14,103 nt of DNA, taken from Candidatus Eiseniibacteriota bacterium. GTDB lineage: Bacteria > Joyebacterota > Joyebacteria > Joyebacterales > Joyebacteraceae. The notes under the pieces are model-generated. The model saw nothing but the letters and a program-made list of their open reading frames with translations, did not search any database and was not told where the DNA came from. Each line of letters opens with the position of its first letter. Position 1 is the stretch's first letter. This document shows positions 1 to 5,899 of the stretch, piece after piece. The position numbers and the translations under genes are program-made. The stretch is taken from contig DAOWER010000093.1 of assembly GCA_030638405.1 (NCBI GenBank), forward strand, positions 1-14,103, given 5' to 3'.

Positions 1-186
1 AGACAGCAATAACGAGTTGCATTCCAGGAAGAAGCTCTGGCCCTGGCCAATGTTCGCACCGTCGTGCCGCAGGCCGAACCAGGCCGAACCACCGCCGCAG
101 TCGACCTCGATGAGTTCAGGACAATCCGCCGAGGCCGCGGCCGCCAACAGAGCCAGAGCTGCGAGAACGATTACCAACTTCTTCAT
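1..186 (-). CDS. Exported protein, N-terminal fragment (cut by left edge)
   Basis: An open frame runs from the ATG at 186-184 down to base 1 with no stop, giving 62 visible residues. The N-terminus is a clear Sec signal peptide: MKK, then a hydrophobic Leu/Ala/Val core, then an Ala-Ser-Ala cleavage site at about residues 18-20. The visible mature part begins Asp-Cys and holds two further cysteines, a Gly run (GGG) and a WFGL segment. A purine-rich stretch with a GGGGAG core lies about 8 nt upstream of the ATG and fits a ribosome binding site. I do not recognise the mature domain. The rest of the gene is outside the window, so only export from the cytoplasm can be predicted. Confidence 0.7.
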   Translation of the reverse strand, partial: MKKLVIVLAALALLAAAASADCPELIEVDCGGGSAWFGLRHDGANIGQGQSFFLECNSLLLS

Positions 187-353
187 TTTCTCTCTCCCCA
201 TCATCGGGTGAAACTGGCTAGAGTAGCCCCGTTGTCCCCAGAGGGCGCCGTGCCGCCCACAGCACCCTGATCTGGCACACTCCGCATCGTACACACAAAG
301 GCGCAGGGGACGGATGCGGACCGCGTCTTCTCACCTCATAGGCACCCCCTCCT

Positions 354-551
354 TGGCCTGCCCCCAGTAGTTGTACCACCCCAGACTCAGGATGGCGCGC
401 ACAGAACTGCGGGTCCGACGGCTTCTGGCGCTGGCGGCCGGTATCCCAGGGAGCTGTGCAGTCTCACCTGATTGTACTCCCGCCGGCATTCCTCAACAAG
501 CACCTTTGCTTCCCAGACGCTCGTGACGGTGGTGACGGCGTAGCCCGACCC
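354..551 (-). mobile_element. IS3-family insertion sequence remnant (transposase C-terminus and terminal end)
   Basis: On the minus strand, an in-frame stretch ending at the TGA at 389-387 carries the C-terminal signature of IS3-family OrfB integrase-core transposases: EAKVLVEECRREYNQ, then HSSLGYRPPAPEA. In intact relatives the equivalent text is close to EAKVLIEQWRREYNxVRPHSxLGYRPPAPEA. Only about 40-50 residues remain. The frame is closed upstream by a stop at 554-552, and the catalytic DDE region is absent. Beyond the stop, a TGGCCTGCCCCCAG end at about 354 resembles the terminal inverted repeat of such elements. The other end is missing, so this is a dead fragment. Homology calls are from memory of the family, not from a search. 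Confidence 0.65.
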
Positions 552-692
552 TCATACCCGGCCATCCATCATGCCGCCGGTCCGACCCTCACCATCTTCC
601 GCGTCTCCTGCTTGCCGCCCACGTAGCGCCAGTGCGCTGTCACAATGGGCACTCTGTCCGAATCGGCTCCGAAGCGGGCCCCCGCTACCAGG
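518..692 (-). repeat. Diverged ~175 bp repeat, copy A
   Basis: This stretch matches 3714-3890 in the same orientation. The best part (569-691 against 3766-3888) aligns over 123 nt without gaps at about 80% identity. The remaining ~50 nt also match, less well, up to a shared GTCACGAGCG, after which copy A runs into the IS3 remnant. On the minus strand both copies are open through the ungapped part and stop at the same TGA (571-569 here). Of 25 substitutions, 15 fall in the third position of that frame, which suggests past selection on a protein. The frame reads FGADSDRVPIVTAHW near its middle. I do not recognise it and see no start codon that makes it a complete gene. Confidence 0.7.
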
Positions 693-697
693 AAGAA

Positions 698-721
698 GCC
701 CCCGGGAGCGATCCCGGGGGC
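698..721 (-). terminator. Perfect 10-bp hairpin, likely terminator (distal of two)
   Basis: GCCCCCGGGA at 698-707 pairs perfectly with 712-721 around a GCGA tetraloop. Read on the minus strand it is followed by TTCTTCC, a weak U-tract. It lies downstream of the 786-1388 gene and just behind another hairpin, so together they would end minus-strand transcription. A perfect GC stem could also stop plus-strand transcripts. Confidence 0.6.
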
Positions 722-729
722 TCGTTTCA

Positions 730-761
730 GGAGAGCCCCGGCCGCAAAGCCAGGGCTCTCC
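730..761 (-). terminator. 9-bp hairpin after the cytochrome-like gene (proximal terminator)
   Basis: GGAGAGCCC at 730-738 pairs perfectly with GGGCTCTCC at 753-761. The intervening 14 nt can form a further short GGC/GCC pairing. It begins about 25 nt downstream of the TGA of the minus-strand gene ending at 786. No strong U-run follows, so the termination role is inferred from position and stem quality. Confidence 0.5.
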
Positions 762-785
762 CCGTTTGAGGTCCCTGTCCACCGC

Positions 786-1388
786 TCAGTCCACGACGTC
801 CAGGAACAGCTTCCTGACGAGGTAATTGCCCTTGAGCCACGCGTTGGGATTGCCCTTGGTCGACTCGCCGGACGTGAGCATCATCTGAAGCTCGAGTTCG
901 CAGTCCTGGGCCGAATCGCCCGGCCGAATCTTCATCGGAAGGGCCGTCACCGCCGCCCCGGGATACTCCGGAACGTCGTCGCCCACGACCCGGCAGGACA
1001 GCGGCAGGGTGACGTCCCATCCCGGCGCGAACTTCGAGAAGGACCCGGTCTCGATCCGGCTCGGGTCGATGTAGAGCCACGCGTTGCGGACGGGCGGCGG
1101 AGCCTCGTCACCCGCGGCCCTCCCGATGACCGTGATCACCGTCCGGGTCTCACCGCGAGCAACCTTGAGCAGGAACCGTCCGTCGGGCTGCCGCAGGGAG
1201 GACCGGGTCGACCCGTCGAGGATGTCGACGATGGTGTTCTCCTCATCCTGCCACGGACCGGTCTCAGCGTGGCAGACCGTGCACGAGCGGCTCTTGCCAC
1301 CGATCCCCACTGCCGGCGGGTACGCACCGGCGGCGCTGCACAGAAGCAGCGCAATGCCACAGAACACAACTACGTAGGAGCACTTCAT
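786..1388 (-). CDS. Secreted protein with one CxxCH motif (possible single-heme cytochrome c)
   Basis: The 200-residue product starts at the ATG at 1388, chosen over an in-frame ATG nine codons upstream because GGGAGACGAG precedes it directly as a ribosome binding site. Residues 1-22 form a signal peptide (MKC, hydrophobic core, Ala-Gly-Ala). The mature N-terminus has a CTVCH motif at residues 36-40, the c-type heme attachment signature. The rest is hydrophilic and beta-rich in appearance, with two further cysteines, and has no second CxxCH. The likely place is the periplasm and the likely role electron transfer, but no distal ligand can be assigned. A non-heme role for the Cys pair is possible. 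It lies 47 nt behind the SDR gene on the same strand and is followed by two terminator-type hairpins, so it probably ends that operon. Confidence 0.75.
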   Translation of the reverse strand: MKCSYVVVFCGIALLLCSAAGAYPPAVGIGGKSRSCTVCHAETGPWQDEENTIVDILDGSTRSSLRQPDGRFLLKVARGETRTVITVIGRAAGDEAPPPVRNAWLYIDPSRIETGSFSKFAPGWDVTLPLSCRVVGDDVPEYPGAAVTALPMKIRPGDSAQDCELELQMMLTSGESTKGNPNAWLKGNYLVRKLFLDVVD

Positions 1389-1435
1389 CTCGTCTCCCTT
1401 TCTCTGTCCCGGCAACCTTCCTACAGTGACCGATG

Positions 1436-2959
1436 TCAGCTTCGTCTGGCAATCTGCTCAATCAGGCCACGGAAGATGAAGTGGTGGAACGGCAGGAACG
1501 CGTACCAGTAGGCGTGTCCAAACAGGCCCCGAGGTTCGTAGAACGCCTCCACACTGAGGTGGTTCACATCCTCCTCCGGGCGGATGGTGAACTGCAGCCA
1601 AGCGGCACCCGGCATCTTCATCTCCGCACGCAGCAGTAGCCTCCTGTCGCGCGCGAGCTCTTCGACGCGCCAGAAATCTATCACGTCGCCGACCCTCAGC
1701 TCTGACAGGCTCCGTCTTCCGCGAGAAATACCGACTCCGAAGAAGACCCGATCAAACGCACCGCGGACCTTCCACATCCAGTTGCTCTGAAACCACCCCC
1801 CCCTGCCCCCGATGCTGCACACGGACCGGAAGAGCGACGCGGCACTCTTCTCAGTCAGAAGCGAGTGCGAGGATGTGTAGCGGGGGAGCATCTGCAGGTC
1901 CGCCAATCTGCTGTCCAGCTCGTGTGTGGGTGGATAGGAGTCCGACCACCTGGTGTGCACCAGGTCCTCCCGCTCGCGAGCGACGGCCCTCACAACCGCC
2001 TCCCGGTAGGTCAGAGGCTTGAACGGGAGGATGCGTCTGATCTCGTTGTCGAGGCAGATCACCTCGTCCGCGCGGCCCTCGAAGAGACTGAGCGTGATCG
2101 GAGCTGGGACGGGGGTGATGAGACTTGCGAGGTAGGCCAGGAACCGGACGTTGGAGATCGGAGAACGCACGAACAGCCTCTTCATGCCGAGAACATCCGT
2201 GAATACCCTCAGCATCTCTTCGTAGGTAAGCACGTCCGCGCCTCCGATGTCGAAGGACCGCCCGGAGGTCGCAGGCTCCTCGAGGGCACCGACCAGGTAC
2301 TTGACCACATCGCGGATGCCGATCGGTTGACACCGCGTCTGCGCCCAGCGGGGCGTAGGAAACACCAGAAGGTTCTTTACAAGATGCTCGACGATCTCGT
2401 ACGAGGCGCTGCCCGAGCCTATGATGATGGCCGCGCGCAGGATGGTCGCGGGGACGCTGCCCCGTGAGAGCTCGTGGGCCACCTTCTCCCTGCTGCGCAG
2501 ATGAGGGGAAAGGACGGCCTGAACATCGCCGAGCGCTCCGAGGTAAATGATCCTCTTGACACCGCCTTCCTCAGCTGCCCTCCTGAAGTTGGCCGCAGCG
2601 CAGAAGTCGGCCGACTCGAACGTCTTCTGTCCCAGAAGCAGTGAGTGGATCAGGTAGTAGGCGGTGTGGACACCGTCGAGGGCCGTCGTCAGTTCCTCCG
2701 GCCGCAGAGCGTCGGCCACCACTATCTCTGCGTCCGCCCACCGCTCTCTGTACTCGGGAGAGGCGGCGCGCACCATCACTCTGACGTGATACCCCCGTGC
2801 CAGCAGCTCGGGAACGAGCCGTCCCCCCACGTACCCGCTGGCTCCGGTGACCAGGACCTTCCCCATGCCTGTCCGCGGCGTGGAGGGTAGGTCGCGGCAG
2901 AAGAAGCCGCCGTCATCCCACTTCAGGACCGGCTCTCCTGTGATGCGGCTGATTCTCAT
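1436..2959 (-). CDS. SDR-family NAD(P)-binding oxidoreductase with C-terminal DUF2867 domain
   Basis: The 507-residue product has an N-terminal Rossmann fold of the atypical SDR / NmrA-like type. The dinucleotide motif VTGASGYVGG lies at about residues 37-46, followed by a YYLIHSL segment and a GALGD segment typical of YbjT-like epimerase relatives. The last ~150 residues match the DUF2867 pattern: WMWKVRGAFDR, RRSLSELRVGD, FWRVEE, YWYAFLPFH. This two-domain layout is common in bacteria. The substrate is unknown, and a role in quinone, lipid or redox metabolism is only a guess. The start at 2959 has GGGAG nine or so nt upstream. An internal ATG at 2866, directly before GKVLVTG, is the alternative, and an upstream start at 3073 would overlap the preceding gene. 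It is cotranscribed in direction with the cytochrome-like gene. Confidence 0.88.
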   Translation of the reverse strand: MRISRITGEPVLKWDDGGFFCRDLPSTPRTGMGKVLVTGASGYVGGRLVPELLARGYHVRVMVRAASPEYRERWADAEIVVADALRPEELTTALDGVHTAYYLIHSLLLGQKTFESADFCAAANFRRAAEEGGVKRIIYLGALGDVQAVLSPHLRSREKVAHELSRGSVPATILRAAIIIGSGSASYEIVEHLVKNLLVFPTPRWAQTRCQPIGIRDVVKYLVGALEEPATSGRSFDIGGADVLTYEEMLRVFTDVLGMKRLFVRSPISNVRFLAYLASLITPVPAPITLSLFEGRADEVICLDNEIRRILPFKPLTYREAVVRAVAREREDLVHTRWSDSYPPTHELDSRLADLQMLPRYTSSHSLLTEKSAASLFRSVCSIGGRGGWFQSNWMWKVRGAFDRVFFGVGISRGRRSLSELRVGDVIDFWRVEELARDRRLLLRAEMKMPGAAWLQFTIRPEEDVNHLSVEAFYEPRGLFGHAYWYAFLPFHHFIFRGLIEQIARRS

Positions 2960-3011
2960 GCTGGTCCGCTCCCGCGGAACAGGTCCGTCGCCGCCTTCCG
3001 GAGCCGCGGCG

Positions 3012-3260
3012 TTACCTCGCGACGCAGGCGCCCCCGCCGGTGATGAGGTGCTCCGGGAGCACCACACGCACAACCTCCCGATACTCCCCGAGTCGTAGCT
3101 CTCGTGAGCGCAAGATGGACACTAGGTTGGCGTACGCCTCGCTGGAGCGCTTCGGGCGACTGCCCTGCCTCTTCAGTCTCTTACTCCATGTCGGGCCCCC
3201 AGTGAAGTGCCAGAGGATCTTGGAGACCCTTCCCGGCGTTAATGCGGACGTCTGGTCCAA
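3012..3260 (-). CDS. AbiGi-like protein, N-terminal fragment
   Basis: The 82-residue frame begins at a TTG (3260-3258) preceded by a perfect GGAGG with 5-nt spacing, and ends at a TAA at 3014-3012. Its sequence carries the N-terminal pattern I associate with AbiGi-type abortive phage resistance proteins: GRVSKILWHFTGGPTW, then KRSSEAYANLVSIL, then REVVRVVLPE. From memory, family members are considerably longer. Here the match stops at about residue 70 and ends in an unrelated tail (HLITGGGACVAR). No continuation is visible in the 50 nt before the SDR gene in any frame. It is therefore most likely a truncated relic that keeps an intact translation start, or possibly a short stand-alone derivative. 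The family assignment rests on recalled sequence pattern only. Confidence 0.5.
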   Translation of the reverse strand: MDQTSALTPGRVSKILWHFTGGPTWSKRLKRQGSRPKRSSEAYANLVSILRSRELRLGEYREVVRVVLPEHLITGGGACVAR

Positions 3261-3459
3261 GCAATCCTCCGTGTCTGCGGCCTAACTACCACTGGACTGC
3301 GGAAGAGCTCTCCTTATCAACATTCGACTCGACATCCCTCAACGCAGCACGCGTGATCCTAACATGTACACAACCATACCGACAAGTGCATCGGGGTGTC
3401 TGAGGCCATGTGGAATGGGAGGGGCTAATTCTGGACCAGACTAGAACCGGAGGGAAGAG

Positions 3460-3648
3460 TTGAGACAGGCAGATCTCAAAGCCAGGAGCCGCGAGCTCTG
3501 GGGCGAGCGCTACGGTCGGGCAATCACGGGCGAGGAAGCGCAGGAGACCACCGACAACATGGTCGCCTTCGCGGAACTCATCATCGAGTGGTACATGAAC
3601 GAGAAGAAGCGCGACGGCGACTTCAGGGACTCAGATGGCGGCGTGTGA
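3460..3648 (+). CDS. Small hypothetical protein, mobile-element type
   Basis: The 62-residue product starts with TTG at 3460, selected by a strong GGAGGG at 3449-3454 with 5-nt spacing. The sequence is charged and looks all-helical: ARSRELWGERYGRAITGEEA, then a hydrophobic helix (MVAFAELIIEWYM) and a Lys/Asp/Arg-rich tail. The layout resembles small proteins with an ERYG...EEA...L..L pattern that often sit beside integrases and insertion sequences, but I cannot name a family. It is divergent from the AbiGi-like fragment, with 199 nt between the two starts. No convincing -35/-10 pair was found in that gap. No function is assigned. Confidence 0.55.
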   Translation: MRQADLKARSRELWGERYGRAITGEEAQETTDNMVAFAELIIEWYMNEKKRDGDFRDSDGGV

Positions 3649-3713
3649 CGCTGCGCTGTCGGTGGAAGCGTCATTCTACCGAGCCCTGGCTGCTTCACTC
3701 TCGGCCGCCTCGG

Positions 3714-3890
3714 CGCTCGTGACGCTGGTGACGGCATGCCCCGACTCCTCTGTCCGGTCGATCAATCACGACGCCAGCCCAACCCTCACCATCTCCCGCG
3801 TTGCCTGTTTGACCCCTGCGTAGAGCCAGCGTGCCGTCACCACGGGTACGCTGTCCGAATCGGCTCCAAATCCCGCCCCCGCTACCAGCG
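3714..3890 (-). repeat. Diverged ~175 bp repeat, copy B
   Basis: This is the partner of 518-692. The minus-strand frame ending at the TGA at 3768-3766 reads FGADSDSVPVVTARW where copy A reads FGADSDRVPIVTAHW. Similarity extends about 50 nt past the stop to GTCACGAGCG near 3714 and then ends. Copy B has no transposase sequence beyond it, so the repeat unit is separate from the IS3 fragment. The frame stays open towards higher coordinates, across the hairpin at 3895-3918. No known element or gene is recognised. The remaining gene-free bases 3649-3713 show nothing further. Confidence 0.7.
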
Positions 3891-3894
3891 CAGA

Positions 3895-3918
3895 GGCCGC
3901 CAGCTTTCGCTGGCGCCC
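3895..3918 (-). terminator. Hairpin directly after the 3923-4111 gene
   Basis: CGCCAGC at 3898-3904 pairs perfectly with GCTGGCG at 3909-3915 around TTTC, and G3895-G3896 can pair with C3917-C3918 across a mismatch. It begins 5 nt beyond the TGA of the small minus-strand gene. No U-run follows on the minus strand, so intrinsic termination is uncertain. The position matches the hairpins placed between the cytochrome-like gene and repeat copy A. Confidence 0.4.
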
Positions 3919-3922
3919 TCGC

Positions 3923-4111
3923 TCACGATCGGCTCCGGAATCTGATGGTGTTCCTAACCTCCAGATCTTCCGGGGCCAGTCCTATGTCCTCCACCCGGCC
4001 CCGGATGAGCTCCTTCTTCTCGGCCGGGCACGAGCGAACGCACGAGGCGCCCAGAGAGATGGTACACACCGAGCTCCACTCATCCGGGACTGGCGAGGTT
4101 CCTCTCCGCAC
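3923..4111 (-). CDS. Small Cys-containing hypothetical protein
   Basis: A 62-residue frame starts with GTG at 4111-4109. GGAGGG with exactly 5-nt spacing (4122-4117) precedes it, which is the main argument that it is a gene. Three cysteines lie in a C-x7-C-x3-C arrangement at residues 16, 24 and 28 (VCTISLGASCVRSCPAEKK), which could bind metal. After them comes a charged helix-like segment (KELIRGRVEDIGLAPEDLEV) and a short basic end. It is not recognised. It is divergent from the promoter at 4190-4218, and a hairpin follows the stop at once. It could be a small regulator or a relic, with no evidence for either. Confidence 0.5.
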   Translation of the reverse strand: MRRGTSPVPDEWSSVCTISLGASCVRSCPAEKKELIRGRVEDIGLAPEDLEVRNTIRFRSRS

Positions 4112-4189
4112 GGTAGCCCTCCGCTCAAAGAAGGGCGGTGCAGAGCCTGATTGCAGCGTTGTAGGCTACGCCGAATCGCCAGTCGGCGC

Positions 4190-4218
4190 TTGACCGCGAC
4201 GGGTGCCGGTGGTATGTT
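4190..4218 (+). promoter_or_regulatory. Sigma70-type promoter
   Basis: TTGACC at 4190-4195 and TATGTT at 4213-4218 are separated by exactly 17 nt, a 5/6 and 4/6 match to the bacterial housekeeping consensus. In this GC-rich region it stands out. Transcription would start at about 4225, just before the tRNA-like fold, and could read through into the Cys-rich gene at 4508 and the nuo/hdr operon. The leader would then be about 280 nt long. Confidence 0.55.
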
Positions 4219-4234
4219 GAGGTGTTACTTTCTT

Positions 4235-4310
4235 AGGGGCGTACGGCGTTCAGCTTAGCATGCCTGCCGAGTGCAGGGAGTTGGAGGTTTGCTACCTCCC
4301 GCCCCGACCA
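4235..4310 (+). other. tRNA-like cloverleaf (candidate degenerate tRNA)
   Basis: The 76 nt have much of a tRNA's geometry. GGGGCG at 4236-4241 pairs with CGCCCC at 4300-4305. A T-arm-like hairpin (GGAGG, 7-nt loop, CCTCC; 4283-4299) directly abuts the acceptor strand. The spacer before it (4278-4282) is the usual 5 nt, T8 and A9 are present, and the 3' end is a discriminator A followed by CCA (4308-4310). Against a working tRNA: the T-loop is TTTGCTA rather than TTCRA, the anticodon-like stem (CCTGC/GCAGG, 4263-4277) closes a 5-nt loop, the D-arm is poor, and position 1:72 is an A-G mismatch. It is best read as a tRNA pseudogene or tRNA-like leader, with chance as an alternative. Confidence 0.3.
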
Positions 4311-4362
4311 AACCAACGTGCTGTTTTCCCTAGGCTTCCCGTGTGCGGGCACGCGCCCCACG

Positions 4363-4397
4363 CGAGCGGCGGCGTGTTGTCAACGGCACGCCGCTCG
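4363..4397 (+). promoter_or_regulatory. Leader hairpin upstream of the Cys-rich gene
   Basis: CGAGCG at 4363-4368 pairs with CGCTCG at 4392-4397, and GCGTG pairs with CACGC at 4387-4391, with a 3-nt bulge and a loop of about 10 nt. It lies in the gene-free stretch 4112-4507 between the promoter and the GTG at 4508. No known riboswitch core was recognised in this leader. The rest of the stretch, about 4400-4490, shows nothing else clear. Confidence 0.35.
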
Positions 4398-4507
4398 GGC
4401 ACCATTTGTGTCCTAGGCAGTGCAGAGCATCTGAGAGCGTCGATTCCCGTGCGCGCTCTCGCGCGACCAGCCAGGAACTCGCCGCCGGACGTCGCAAGGA
4501 GGGGCAC

Positions 4508-4750
4508 GTGAACGAGGAGACCAGCGCCAAGATCCAGACGATCATCAACAGCATGAGCTGCCCGAAGGACTTCCAGTGCGCGGAGAGCGGCTTCGAGACG
4601 CTCTGTAAGGCAAAGGACGTGGGCCTCAAGAGCCACCTCGTGTGCATCGAGGACGATCCTGGGGACTGCCTGTTCGCGATGCGGATGGACGACATGCACT
4701 TCTGCCAGTGTCCCCTCCGCGTGTACATCGCCAAGAACCTGCACAGGTAG
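4508..4750 (+). CDS. Cys-rich small protein, probable redox-complex accessory
   Basis: The 80-residue product starts with GTG at 4508 because AAGGAGGGG (4496-4504) lies directly upstream. The frame continues further upstream to 4343, but without such a site. It has seven cysteines, at residues 18, 24, 33, 46, 54, 66 and 68, including CPKDFQC near the start and FCQCPLRVYIAK near the end. No signal peptide or membrane segment is visible, so it should be cytoplasmic. The spacing suggests iron-sulfur or zinc binding, though no standard ferredoxin motif fits. From memory, short proteins with CPKDF...C and CPLRVYIAK motifs occur in anaerobes beside redox genes, with unknown function. It precedes the HdrA/NuoE gene on the same strand by 214 nt and may be the first gene of that transcription unit. 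Confidence 0.75.
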   Translation: MNEETSAKIQTIINSMSCPKDFQCAESGFETLCKAKDVGLKSHLVCIEDDPGDCLFAMRMDDMHFCQCPLRVYIAKNLHR

Positions 4751-4836
4751 ACTCCGGGCATAGCCGCAGCCGGACACGTGGCGCAGGCGTTCTCGCGCCT
4801 CTATCTGCGGTGACGCAACGAACTTCAACGACGCGC

Positions 4837-4869
4837 TCCGCCCCTTCGGCTCACGCACGGAGGGGCGGA
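4837..4869 (+). promoter_or_regulatory. 9-bp inverted repeat between the Cys-rich gene and the HdrA/NuoE gene
   Basis: TCCGCCCCT at 4837-4845 pairs perfectly with AGGGGCGGA at 4861-4869 around a 15-nt loop. No U-run follows, so it is not a standard terminator. Its place in the 214-nt gap fits a processing site, attenuator or mRNA-stabilising stem that would separate expression of the small protein from the large subunits. Function is inferred from position only. Confidence 0.35.
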
Positions 4870-4964
4870 CCCAGACGGCGTCTGCGTTGTCGAGAAGGCG
4901 ACCGTTTGCCAGCCGCTTCGCCTCGGGCGCCGCTTGCTGCTCGGCCAGGATGTGGGATGCACAG

Positions 4965-5897
4965 ATGACGAGCAACAGACCGAACGCGAATCCAACTGAC
5001 GCTCGAGAGGACGCGACGCCGTGGAGCGAGACGGGGAAGCACGTGGGAGCCGTGCTGGTGGCCGGCGCCGGAATCTCTGGGATGCAGGCCGCCCTCGATC
5101 TGGCCGACGGTGGCTACTACGTATACCTGCTCGACCGGGAGCCCGCGATAGGCGGGCTCATGTCCAAGCTCGACAAGACGTTTCCGACGAACGACTGCGC
5201 CATGTGCGTGATGAGCCCGAAGCTCGTCGATTGCGGTCGCCACCTCAACATCGAGCTCATCACGTACGCTGACGTGGCCGGCATAGAGGGTGAGCCGGGC
5301 AACTACAGGGTCAAGATCCTCCGGAAGGCCAAGTCGGTCGACGAAACGAAGTGCACGGGATGCGAAGACTGCGTCACGCAGTGCCCTTCGCGCTATCGCG
5401 TGCGCCCACAGCCCGAGGAGGTGTTCTACGGGCCAGAACTCGCTCCCGAGGAGAGGGACTTCATAGAACGGTTGCTTCGGGAGGAGGCTGACGTCGAGGG
5501 CAACCTCCTCTGGCTGCTCCAGGAGATCAGCCATTACTACCGCTATCTTCCCCAGCACGCACTCGAGTACCTTGCAGATCGCACCGGACTCCCTCTGGCG
5601 AAGATCATCTCGGTCGTCACCTTCTACAGCGCGTTCTCCCTTGAGAGGAAGGGGGAGCACACGATCTCCATCTGCAGAGGTACGGCCTGCCACGTGAAGC
5701 GCTCCCGCGCGCTTCTGAAGAGAATCGAGGAGGTCCTTGGGATCGGAGACGGCCAGACGACGGCCGACTGGAAGTTCACGCTCGAGACCGTTCGATGCCT
5801 GGGCTGCTGCGCGCTCGCCCCGGCGATTCGGATCGGTGAGGAGACGTTCGGGAGGGTGAGGGTAGGCGACCTCGAAGGCATTCTCGGGAAGTTCTGA
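4965..5897 (+). CDS. nuoE: HdrA N-terminal half fused to NuoE (NADH dehydrogenase 24-kDa-type subunit)
   Basis: The 310-residue product has two parts. Residues ~28-150 match HdrA: the FAD-binding motif GAGISG (34-39), the conserved DKTFPTNDCAMC segment (Cys 78, 81) and PKLVDCGRH, then one [4Fe-4S] motif CTGCEDCVTQCP (Cys 130, 133, 136, 140). The HdrA match stops there. The usual N-terminal HdrA domain and the rest of the FAD domain are missing. Residues ~155-310 are a full NuoE/HndA-type thioredoxin-like domain with [2Fe-2S] ligands C237-x4-C242 and C278-x3-C282. NuoE passes electrons between the FMN of NuoF and other clusters. The complementary HdrA piece is in the gene at 9162. Only 2 nt separate this gene from the next. 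The start is uncertain: ATG at 4965 is preferred, with 4950 or 4887 also open. Confidence 0.85.
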   Translation: MTSNRPNANPTDAREDATPWSETGKHVGAVLVAGAGISGMQAALDLADGGYYVYLLDREPAIGGLMSKLDKTFPTNDCAMCVMSPKLVDCGRHLNIELITYADVAGIEGEPGNYRVKILRKAKSVDETKCTGCEDCVTQCPSRYRVRPQPEEVFYGPELAPEERDFIERLLREEADVEGNLLWLLQEISHYYRYLPQHALEYLADRTGLPLAKIISVVTFYSAFSLERKGEHTISICRGTACHVKRSRALLKRIEEVLGIGDGQTTADWKFTLETVRCLGCCALAPAIRIGEETFGRVRVGDLEGILGKF

Positions 5898-5899
5898 CG

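Noticed and set aside
645..1511. Plus-strand open frame of 288 codons
   Set aside because: It runs antisense through the cytochrome-like gene, the terminator hairpins and repeat copy A. It has no ribosome site and no recognisable protein features. The minus-strand gene has a signal peptide and CxxCH.
2960..3073. Upstream extension of the SDR gene to a start at 3073
   Set aside because: It would overlap the AbiGi-like fragment and adds a Cys/Pro/Gly-rich segment unlike any SDR N-terminus.
4235..4310. Functional tRNA gene
   Set aside because: The anticodon loop is 5 nt, the T-loop lacks TTCRA, the D-arm is poor and pair 1:72 is mismatched. It is listed only as tRNA-like.
4219..4507. Riboswitch in the long leader
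   Set aside because: Several hairpins are present, but I matched no conserved riboswitch core. Only the hairpin and the tRNA-like fold are reported.
4292..4975. Minus-strand open frame of 227 codons
   Set aside because: It is the antisense shadow of the Cys-rich gene and its leader. The plus-strand frame has the strong ribosome site and family-like motifs.
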